Source of the DNA: Propionibacteriaceae bacterium
Lineage (GTDB): Bacteria; Actinomycetota; Actinomycetes; Propionibacteriales; Propionibacteriaceae
Assembly: GCA_003451975.1 (NCBI GenBank)
Contig: DMIX01000424.1
Location: forward strand, 1 to 5,267
DNA: 5,267 nt
Direction of reading: 5' to 3'
Part shown: piece after piece, positions 1 to 5,124 of the stretch
How the letters are laid out: each line of letters starts with the position of its first letter
How positions within the stretch are numbered: position 1 is the stretch's first letter
The notes under the pieces: generated by a model
Told to the model about the DNA's origin: nothing
Databases searched by the model: none
What the model saw: the letters and a program-made list of their open reading frames with translations, nothing else
Translations under genes and position numbers: made by a program

Positions 1-1
1 G

Positions 2-1027
2 CTGCACGAGAAGCTGACTGGCGCGGTGGAGACGCTGGTCTCCGGGCGGGACTGGGCCCGCGCGTTGGCGTTCGCGGCCCGGTTCCGATCGCGCTCGTTC
101 AACAACGCGCTGCTGATCTGGGTTCAGCACGAGGCTGCGTTCGAGGCTGGCCGGGTGCCCGGGCCGGTGCCGTCGTATGTGGCTGGGTATCGGCAGTGGC
201 AGCAGCTTGGCCAGCAGGTGCAGAAGGGCCAGCCGGGTTACATGATCTTCGCTCCGGTGACCGGCCGGTTCGCCTCGTCGAATCCTGGTGATCCGTCGTC
301 GTGGCGTCGTTTGGGTCCGCGCGAGAAGCACAAGGTCAACGAGGTAGTGCGCACGAAGATGGTGGGCGCTCGGCCCGCCTATGTGTGGGACGTGACGCAG
401 ACCGAGGGCGATCCGATCCCTGAGCCACTCGCACCGAAGCTGCTGGACGGCGAAGCCCCGCAGGGACTGTGGGATGGCCTGGCCATGCAGGTCGAAGCGT
501 TGGGGTTCGAGGTGCTGCGTGTCCCGGATGACGGGCGGATCGGCGGCGCGGACGGCCTGACCGACTACGTCGCTCGGCAGGTATCGGTGCGTACCGATGT
601 GACGGAGGTCAATCAGATCGCCACGTTGGCGCACGAGCTGGCGCATGTGCTGATGCACGACCCCAAGGATGAGGACGCTCGCCAGCATCGGGGTGTTCGT
701 GAGGTGGAGGCCGAGAGCGTGGCGTTGATGGTCGGTGCTGCGCACGGGTTGGATACCAGTGGTTACACGATTCCGTATGTGGCGGGGTGGGCGTCGTCGG
801 TCAAGGACGCTGAACCTGTGGAGGTCGTCAAGGCGACCGGTGAGCGGGTGCGGAGGACGGCGCTGGGCATCCTCGACCAGCTGGACACGTTCCAGGTCGC
901 CGATGGCACGCCGCCTGGTCTTGCGCGTGATGTTCCCACTGCGGAGCCGAAGGCGCTGCATGTGCCGCCGCCGTCGGAGCATCGGCCGGCGGCGAGGGTG
1001 CCGGTGGTGGCGGGTCGGGGGTTGTGA
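2..1027 (+). CDS. ArdC-like antirestriction protein, 5' end cut by window
   Basis: ArdC proteins enter or act with transferred plasmid DNA, bind single-stranded DNA and protect it from host restriction. The reading frame is open to the left edge, and codons before the GTG at 26 (reading LHEKLTGA) continue the conserved helix preceding SGRDW, so the gene starts outside the window. Numbering from base 2, the N-terminal ArdC/DUF1738-type ssDNA-binding domain covers about residues 1-135, with the hallmark SFNNALLIW and AGYRQWQQLGQQVQKGQPG stretches. A C-terminal IrrE/ImmA-like zinc-peptidase domain covers about 170-260. Its HELAH motif is at bases 632-646, and REVEAES (bases 698-718) supplies the likely third zinc ligand, one of the glutamates at 707 or 713. 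The last 50 residues are Pro/Ala-rich and probably disordered. The stop overlaps the next gene's ATG by one base, implying coupled translation. The family assignment is firm; the in-vivo role is inferred from the family. Confidence 0.93.
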   Translation: MHEKLTGAVETLVSGRDWARALAFAARFRSRSFNNALLIWVQHEAAFEAGRVPGPVPSYVAGYRQWQQLGQQVQKGQPGYMIFAPVTGRFASSNPGDPSSWRRLGPREKHKVNEVVRTKMVGARPAYVWDVTQTEGDPIPEPLAPKLLDGEAPQGLWDGLAMQVEALGFEVLRVPDDGRIGGADGLTDYVARQVSVRTDVTEVNQIATLAHELAHVLMHDPKDEDARQHRGVREVEAESVALMVGAAHGLDTSGYTIPYVAGWASSVKDAEPVEVVKATGERVRRTALGILDQLDTFQVADGTPPGLARDVPTAEPKALHVPPPSEHRPAARVPVVAGRGL

Positions 1028-1953
1028 TGCCCGCGCGTGCCGACTTCACCAGGGCGTTGTTGCGTGCCAGTGGTGCTTCGACGCTGGCGGCGTCGGCCCG
1101 GCATCTCGCGCAGGTGGGGGTGCCGGTGTTCCCCTGCCAGCCGAGTGGGAAGCGTCCGCTCACGACGCGGGGGTTCCACGATGCCACCACCGACATCGGC
1201 CGGGTCGAGGCGTGGTGGTCGCGGACTCCGGAGGCGAACCTGGGTGTCCCGACTGGCGTGGTGTCGGGGATGGTCGTGGTGGATGTGGACGTGCATGGCC
1301 CGGTTGATGGGCGGCAAGCGTTCGCCCGCGCCGAGCGAGCCGGGCTCGTCGATGGCTGGGGTCTGCTGGTGGAGACCCCGACGGGTGGCCTGCACGCCTA
1401 CTTCGCTGCGACGGCGGGGGTCGAGCAGCGGTCATGGCAGGCCGCTCGTGCGGGGGTGGACTTCCGGGGTGATGGCGGGTACATCATCGTGTCGCCCTCG
1501 GTTCGCATCGTCGGCGGTGTCCCGATCCGCTACGAGGTCGTCAATGTCGGCGACCAGCCTGCCGCTGCGCTGGACTCGCGTCGGCTGCGGGACTTCCTCG
1601 ATCCACGTCCGGGACCGGTCGTGCGGCAGGGTCGTGGGTTGGTGCGGTTGGCGGATATGAACCGGCTGGCGTTCTGGGTCGCTGGGCGTGGTGAGGGTGA
1701 GCGGAACCGGGGGCTGTTCTGGGCCGCGTGCCGCTTGGCCGAGAGTGATGTCTCTGCCTCGGATGCGCTCGATGTCCTCAGCGCAGCCGCCAGCCAGGCC
1801 GGGCTGGGCGAACGCGAGATCGCCACCACGGTGCGCTCCGCCTACCGGATCGCGCACCCCGCGCCCGAAGCCGGTGGCCCCGGCCTCGGTGGCGGCGCCT
1901 GGTTCGAGCGAGCCAACGCCCCGAACCCAGGCATGGGTGGGCGGAGGCTGTGA
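1027..1953 (+). CDS. Bifunctional DNA primase/polymerase (Prim-Pol domain)
   Basis: This is a 308-residue archaeo-eukaryotic-type primase/polymerase that would make primers or copy DNA for the element. The conserved motifs are in order. Metal-binding DVD is at residues 86-88 in the strand MVVVDVDVHG. TPTGGLHAYF at 117-126 carries the motif II His123. DFRGDGGYIIVSPS at 145-158 carries the motif III Asp145. N-terminal PVFPCQPSGKRPL is also typical of the family. A helical C-terminal domain (about 220-280, with ERNRGLFWAACRLAE) resembles the accessory domain of such primases. There is no Walker A motif, so no fused helicase. The ATG at 1027 is chosen over the GTG at 1024 because it forms a TGATG overlap with the ardC-like stop and follows a G-run (1017-1021) at 5-base spacing. 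Prim-Pol proteins serve as replication initiators in one class of actinomycete integrative elements (RepPP type), which this gene may be; that role is inferred. Confidence 0.93.
   Translation: MPARADFTRALLRASGASTLAASARHLAQVGVPVFPCQPSGKRPLTTRGFHDATTDIGRVEAWWSRTPEANLGVPTGVVSGMVVVDVDVHGPVDGRQAFARAERAGLVDGWGLLVETPTGGLHAYFAATAGVEQRSWQAARAGVDFRGDGGYIIVSPSVRIVGGVPIRYEVVNVGDQPAAALDSRRLRDFLDPRPGPVVRQGRGLVRLADMNRLAFWVAGRGEGERNRGLFWAACRLAESDVSASDALDVLSAAASQAGLGEREIATTVRSAYRIAHPAPEAGGPGLGGGAWFERANAPNPGMGGRRL
1943..1947 (+). promoter_or_regulatory. Ribosome binding site for the DUF2637 gene
   Basis: GGAGG lies inside the 3' end of the Prim-Pol gene, with five bases before the ATG at 1953. It would be only two bases from the in-frame GTG at 1950, so it supports the ATG as the start. 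Confidence 0.7.
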
Positions 1954-2696
1954 TGAAGACGACCGGTAGGCAGTGGGCGGGGCGCACCGCAGTGGTGGGG
2001 ACGGTGTTCATCGCGCTGGGTGCGTTCTGGCTGAGCTTTACCGCGCTCGCCGATCTGGCGGCGCGTTCCGGGGTCGACCGGGGACAGGCGTGGGCGTGGC
2101 CGTTGATCGTTGATGGGATCATCGTGGTGGCGACGGTCGCGGTGGTGGCGCTGGCTGGGCAACGCTCAGCCTGGTATCCCTGGTCGCTGCTGGTCGGCGG
2201 GGCGCTGGTGTCGGTGACGGCGAATGCGATCCACGCTGTGGTCGCTGCGGACGCCGATGTGCCCGGCCTGCTGGCTGCCTCGGTGGCCGCGGTACCGCCG
2301 GTGGTGCTGCTGGCGATCACCCATCTCACCGTGATCCTCACCCGCACCTTCCCACAGGAGTTGCCGGGGCAGCCTGAGGTGTTGTCCGAGATCCCGGAGA
2401 TGCTGTCCGAGGTGTATGCCGGACCGCAGGGTGTTGTCCACTCAAAGTCGTTGTTGTCCGTTGCCTCTGAACCTTTGGCCGATGAGCGGGAGTTGTCCTT
2501 AGCCTCGTATGAAACCGCTGGTCGTTCTGATCGCCGGGCTCGTGCTTCGGCGTTGCGGGCCGCGGGCTGGTCGAACAAGCGGATTGCCCGCGAGGTGCAG
2601 GTGCATCCGGCAACTGTGGGGAGATGGTTCGCCGCGGCGCACCTTCCCGACACCAATGATGACGCCGCAGTCGAGCGGGAGGAGACGACCCTATGA
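1953..2696 (+). CDS. DUF2637 membrane protein with C-terminal helix-turn-helix
   Basis: This is a 247-residue protein of unknown biochemical function. Residues 1-130 match the DUF2637 pattern seen on actinobacterial mobile elements: four predicted membrane helices at about 12-33, 48-68, 74-98 and 105-130, with conserved WLSFTALADLA and WAWPLIVDGIIVVAT. A cytoplasmic linker (about 131-195) contains two near-identical heptads, EVLSEIP and EMLSEVY. Residues about 197-227 (ALRAAGWSNKRIAREVQVHP and on to TVGRWF) look like a resolvase/IS630-style helix-turn-helix, so the protein could tether DNA to the membrane (inference). The ATG at 1953 overlaps the Prim-Pol stop (TGATG) and has GGAGG five bases upstream. 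The linker DNA is less GC-rich than its surroundings, uses rare codons including one TTA (2499-2501), and holds the TTGTCC motif cluster annotated separately. SpdA-like plasmid-spread proteins are a loose functional analogy only. Confidence 0.88.
   Translation: MKTTGRQWAGRTAVVGTVFIALGAFWLSFTALADLAARSGVDRGQAWAWPLIVDGIIVVATVAVVALAGQRSAWYPWSLLVGGALVSVTANAIHAVVAADADVPGLLAASVAAVPPVVLLAITHLTVILTRTFPQELPGQPEVLSEIPEMLSEVYAGPQGVVHSKSLLSVASEPLADERELSLASYETAGRSDRRARASALRAAGWSNKRIAREVQVHPATVGRWFAAAHLPDTNDDAAVEREETTL
2381..2501 (+). repeat. Cluster of DnaA-box-like TTGTCC repeats (candidate origin)
   Basis: Five same-strand motifs start at 2382 (TTGTCCGAG), 2403 (CTGTCCGAG), 2434 (TTGTCCACT), 2454 (TTGTCCGTT) and 2493 (TTGTCCTTA), with spacings of 21, 31, 20 and 39 bases. 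The known actinobacterial DnaA box is TTGTCCACA. The copy at 2434 matches 8 of 9 positions, 2493 matches 7, and the others 5-6. TTGTCC occurs only once more on this strand, at 2954, and I saw no reverse copy. Three motifs are in the Leu-Ser frame, but the best one is read in another frame (Val-Val-His), which argues against a purely protein-level repeat. The first two copies sit in a 21-base tandem repeat encoding related heptads, so they may not be independent. The site lies about 430 bp after the Prim-Pol gene and could be the element's origin or DnaA-binding region; this is inference. Confidence 0.4.
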
Positions 2697-3097
2697 ACGA
2701 ACACGACACCCACCACCACGACCTGCGCCCGACGGTCACCGACCCAGCCGGCGAGCGCCCGGAAGCGTCGGATGAGCGTCCCGAGTCGGTGGCGGCTACG
2801 ACGCCGGAGGCGGTGCGGGCTGCCCAGGTCGCCCGTAACGACAAGCGCCATGCGCTTGTTCGGGGTCGGGGTGTGGAGTGGGTGCGCCCGACCGATCTGA
2901 TGGTCCGGCATTCTGCGACCGCCGCGGGACGGGGCATCGACTTCCAGACCGAGTTGTCCCGGCGCGCCCGAGCCCCGCTCGGGGCGGGGATGCGTCGCCT
3001 CGGTGAGCGGGTGCGTAGGTTGCCTCCGGTCTCGGCGTTCGGTCGGCACGGCTCGTCGCGGTCGGCTCCGGTGCGGTCCGGGGTCGGGATGGGTTGA
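2693..3097 (+). CDS. Small basic hypothetical protein
   Basis: I do not recognise a named family for this 134-residue protein. It starts with a His/Asp-rich, Pro/Glu-rich and probably disordered segment (1-40). A conserved-looking core follows (about 41-120), including ARNDKRHALVRGRGVEWVRP, TDLMVRHSA, GIDFQTELSRRAR and RRLPPVSAFGR. The tail is Ser/Gly-rich. The core is strongly basic and would suit nucleic-acid or membrane-surface contact, but no catalytic motif, signal peptide or membrane helix is visible. The ATG overlaps the preceding stop by four bases (ATGA) and is served by GGAGG at 2678-2682, ten bases upstream, so it is very likely translated together with the DUF2637 gene. Codon third positions are GC-rich, as in its neighbours. 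Small genes in this place are common in actinobacterial elements; function unknown. Confidence 0.75.
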   Translation: MNEHDTHHHDLRPTVTDPAGERPEASDERPESVAATTPEAVRAAQVARNDKRHALVRGRGVEWVRPTDLMVRHSATAAGRGIDFQTELSRRARAPLGAGMRRLGERVRRLPPVSAFGRHGSSRSAPVRSGVGMG

Positions 3098-3187
3098 CGG
3101 TGACAGGTCATGGCCAGGGCATCGGCAGGAAAGGGAACGCGTTCGTGGGAGCGGGTGCGCACCTGTCTGCCAGGAGGTGCCTACATC
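3098..3187 (+). promoter_or_regulatory. 90-bp intergenic leader with hairpin over the RBS
   Basis: This is the largest non-coding gap in the window and the only real break in the chain of overlapping genes. It contains a 10-bp palindrome GGTGCGCACC (3154-3163). An inverted repeat GCACCT (3159-3164) / AGGTGC (3175-3180) with a ten-base loop could pair over most of the Shine-Dalgarno sequence of the next gene. TGAC-AG-GTCA at 3101-3110 is a further short inverted repeat. There is a TTGACG (3094-3099) resembling a -35 box, but no convincing -10 box at the right distance. A regulatory role is inferred. Confidence 0.35.
3172..3178 (+). promoter_or_regulatory. Strong Shine-Dalgarno that fixes the start at 3188
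   Basis: AGGAGGT is a near-perfect anti-16S match, with nine bases before the ATG at 3188. The alternative in-frame ATG at 3110 has no comparable site, so the shorter protein is preferred. The AGGT part can be paired by the upstream GCACCT (3159-3164). Confidence 0.8.
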
Positions 3188-4084
3188 ATGACCACACCCA
3201 CCAGCACAACCACCGCTACCGCGGCTGCCGAGGCGACGGCGTTCGGGGCTGAGGACTTCACCACCGGCGAGGGCCTACGCGCCTTGTTGAACCGCCTCTT
3301 CGAGAGCGGCGAGGACGCCTGGGTGCATGACCCGGTCGCGCGGGCGTTGATGGAGTTCGCTGCCGACAAGTACGCGGCTCTGGCCAGGAAGCACAAGCTG
3401 GACACGTGGGAGGCGGTCACGGCGGCGTTCGACGCGATGCAGTACCGCTCGACCCGGGAGGCGAACGATCCGTGGGCGATCATCACCCACGCCGTGCGGA
3501 TCACCTGCGTGTACGAGGAACGGGCCCAAGGTCTGCTGTGCTCGGTGCATCAGGCGCGCCGTGCGCATGTCTCGGCGTTCCACGATCCTGAACGGTTCTG
3601 CGACCGAGACACTCCTCTGGCCGACTACCATCCCGCGTTCCACACCACCGATCCCCACGACGATCCCGGCGAGCCGGACTCCAGTGAGGAGCTGGGGTCG
3701 GGGCAGGCCTGCCGCTCGGCCACGTCGGCGGCCGAGGATGCGACGGTGCTGCTGGGTTTGCTGGGTTGGCCCGCGGATGTGGCGCGGGCGTCGGTCGAGC
3801 ATGTGTGCGGTGCGCTGATGAAGTCCGGCAGCCGTCAGGCTGCCGCTGAGGCGTTGCGCCGCGACCGGCACGTCCGAGCGCTGCTCGACCTGCCACGTCG
3901 CTCCTGGAACGTGCTGTTGAAGGCGCTGCTCGGGAACCCGGACCCTGCCTATCGGGCCACCAGTGCCGGGCGCGGGGTGCTGCTGCGGCTCCTGGTCGGG
4001 GAGACCTTGGATGTGTTGCTGCGCGACGACGACCTGATCCTCGCCCTCGCGCTCGCCGCGCCCGTCGGACGTGGGGGCGAGTGA
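3188..4084 (+). CDS. Hypothetical protein next to ParB, weakly sigma-factor-like
   Basis: This is a 298-residue soluble protein with no family I can name. A Thr/Ala-rich disordered start (1-25) is followed by a helical domain (about 25-135). It includes KYAALARKHKLDTWEAVTAA and NDPWAIITHAVRITCVYEER, whose spacing recalls sigma-70 region 2 (helical core, then a PWxxI helix); this is a resemblance by eye only. An acidic, His/Asp-rich linker (about 130-180) follows. The C-terminal helical domain (about 183-290) contains LLGWPADVARASVEHVC, ALRRDRHVRALLDLP and GRGVLLRLLVGETLDVLLRD. There are no membrane helices and no nucleotide-binding motif. The start at 3188 is chosen from its strong RBS; beginning at 3110 would add 26 basic residues. 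The stop overlaps the parB-like ATG (TGATG), so the two products are likely made together and may act together. Confidence 0.85.
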   Translation: MTTPTSTTTATAAAEATAFGAEDFTTGEGLRALLNRLFESGEDAWVHDPVARALMEFAADKYAALARKHKLDTWEAVTAAFDAMQYRSTREANDPWAIITHAVRITCVYEERAQGLLCSVHQARRAHVSAFHDPERFCDRDTPLADYHPAFHTTDPHDDPGEPDSSEELGSGQACRSATSAAEDATVLLGLLGWPADVARASVEHVCGALMKSGSRQAAAEALRRDRHVRALLDLPRRSWNVLLKALLGNPDPAYRATSAGRGVLLRLLVGETLDVLLRDDDLILALALAAPVGRGGE

Positions 4085-5088
4085 TGTCTGAGGCGCAGAT
4101 CGGGAGCATCCAGCTCGACCGGACGGTGGAGTCGATCCTCGTCGGGCATCGGCACCGCGTCGACCTGGGCGACATCGACGCTTTGGCGGCGTCCATCGAG
4201 CGCGACGGGCTCCTGCAGCCGATCACGATCACCATCGACGGTGTGCTCATCTGCGGGGCGCGACGCCTGGCCGCGATCAGACAGCTGGGCTGGCGCACCG
4301 TCAACGTGTGGGTCCGTGGCGGTCTGTCCGACCGGCTCGGGCAGCTCCTCGCCGAGCAGGACGACAACACCCTTCACAAGCCGCTCAGCCAGCTGGAAGC
4401 TGCCGGGTTGTATCGGGAGTTGAAGCAGCTGTTCGCCGAGGACGCCGCCCGCCGGAAGTCGGCGACGCAGTTCAGCAGCGAGAACCAGCCGGGAAGTGAC
4501 GGTCCCGCAAAGTTTGCGGGACCGTCAAGTGCGCTTGGTGAGGCGCGGGCACAGGCTGCGGCGATGATTCCCGGCGGCGCGTCCCACACCACCTTGGAGA
4601 AGATCGGCTACCTCGAAGCCGTCGCCGCCGACACCACCCAGCCCGAAGCCTTGCGGGCGGAGGCGGCCGCCGGTTTGGAGCGGATCGAGGCCGGCGACCA
4701 CGTGCATCCGATCTACCAGACGATCCGCGAGACGGATGCCACCGCCAGGCATCGGCGTGAGGCTGAGTTGCAGGCCCGTGCCGAGGCGGCGGTTGCTCGC
4801 GCGAAGGCGAGCAAGAAGGGCAAGCGGACCCCGCTGCGCTCCCTGCCCGTCGCGGGCGATGAGGGAGAGCCGGTGCGCTACCCGGTGCGGGCGTTCGTGC
4901 AGACCTGGGGCGAGTTGGCCGGCTGGTGGACCCACTACGACGCTGACGACCTGGCCGTCCACCTCACCGACGAGCAGGTCGAGAACTTCCTGACCACGGC
5001 TGAAGGCACCAGCCGGTTCGCCGACGACTTGCGCGCCGCCCGCACCCCCGACGAGGAACCAGGACCACCGCTGCTCCGCGCCCTCTGA
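4084..5088 (+). CDS. ParB/RepB/Spo0J-family DNA-binding protein
   Basis: This is a 334-residue ParB-family protein. ParB proteins bind a centromere-like site and help partition plasmids; element-borne versions can also regulate transcription. The ParB N-terminal domain covers about residues 18-115. It includes VDLGDIDALAASIERDGLLQ (residues 26-45), then GARRLAA at 58-64 in the place of the CTP-binding GERRxRA box, and DDNTLHKPLSQLEAAGLYREL. A central helical/HTH-like domain (about 152-215) contains GGASHTTLEKIGYLEAVA. A charged helix follows (about 216-248), with a Trp-rich C-terminal region (about 265-315). The variable linker (138-148) is encoded by a perfect 31-bp palindrome. The ATG at 4084 forms TGATG with the previous stop, after a G-run (4073-4077). 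No ParA is visible in the window, so a classical ParAB pair is not demonstrated. The family is confident; the partition role is inferred. Confidence 0.9.
   Translation: MSEAQIGSIQLDRTVESILVGHRHRVDLGDIDALAASIERDGLLQPITITIDGVLICGARRLAAIRQLGWRTVNVWVRGGLSDRLGQLLAEQDDNTLHKPLSQLEAAGLYRELKQLFAEDAARRKSATQFSSENQPGSDGPAKFAGPSSALGEARAQAAAMIPGGASHTTLEKIGYLEAVAADTTQPEALRAEAAAGLERIEAGDHVHPIYQTIRETDATARHRREAELQARAEAAVARAKASKKGKRTPLRSLPVAGDEGEPVRYPVRAFVQTWGELAGWWTHYDADDLAVHLTDEQVENFLTTAEGTSRFADDLRAARTPDEEPGPPLLRAL
4497..4527. repeat. Perfect 31-bp palindrome inside the parB-like gene
   Basis: A 15-base arm TGACGGTCCCGCAAA (4497-4511), a single central G (4512) and the exact reverse complement (4513-4527) form a flawless inverted repeat. 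As RNA it would make a GC-rich stem of 14 pairs with a three-base AGT loop. It encodes S138-S148 of the ParB-like protein (SDGPAKFAGPS), in a linker between domains, using codons unusual here such as TTT, GCA, GGA and TCA. It does not resemble the chromosomal parS core (GTTTCACGTGAAAC). I saw no second full copy in the window. It could be a binding site for the ParB-like protein itself, another operator, or a small palindromic element inserted in frame. Confidence 0.85.
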
Positions 5089-5124
5089 GCTGAAGCGTGG
5101 GTGCTCTTGGTGCACCTGGCAGGC

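Noticed and set aside
26..28. GTG as the start of the ardC-like gene
   Set aside because: The frame stays open to base 2, and the residues before it continue the conserved domain; no RBS is seen. The gene is cut by the window edge.
2967..2983. Hairpin CCCGAG-ccccg-CTCGGG as a terminator
   Set aside because: It lies inside the small basic gene, has a short stem and no following T-run; such repeats are common in GC-rich coding DNA.
1778..3049. Long open frame on the minus strand, 423 codons
   Set aside because: It runs antisense across three well-supported + strand genes, its translation is low-complexity Arg/Ser/Thr/Ala-rich, and long antisense frames are expected in GC-rich coding DNA.
3094..3122. 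Promoter with a TTGACG -35 box in the gap after the small basic gene
   Set aside because: No plausible -10 box at 16-18 bases; the bases there read GGGCAT. It cannot be called a promoter on this evidence.
3110..3187. In-frame ATG at 3110 as start of the gene beginning at 3188
   Set aside because: It lacks a good RBS, whereas AGGAGGT sits nine bases before the ATG at 3188; the extra 26 residues look like translated leader.
3501..4370. Long minus-strand open frame, with others at 2338-3162 and 4525-5115
   Set aside because: These are antisense to the hypothetical and parB-like genes, have no recognisable domain, and have Arg/Pro/Ser-rich composition typical of shadow frames.
5089..5124. Terminator after the parB-like gene
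   Set aside because: Only an 8-bp GGTGCACC palindrome and no T-tract; the next gene starts within 36 bases, so read-through is more likely.
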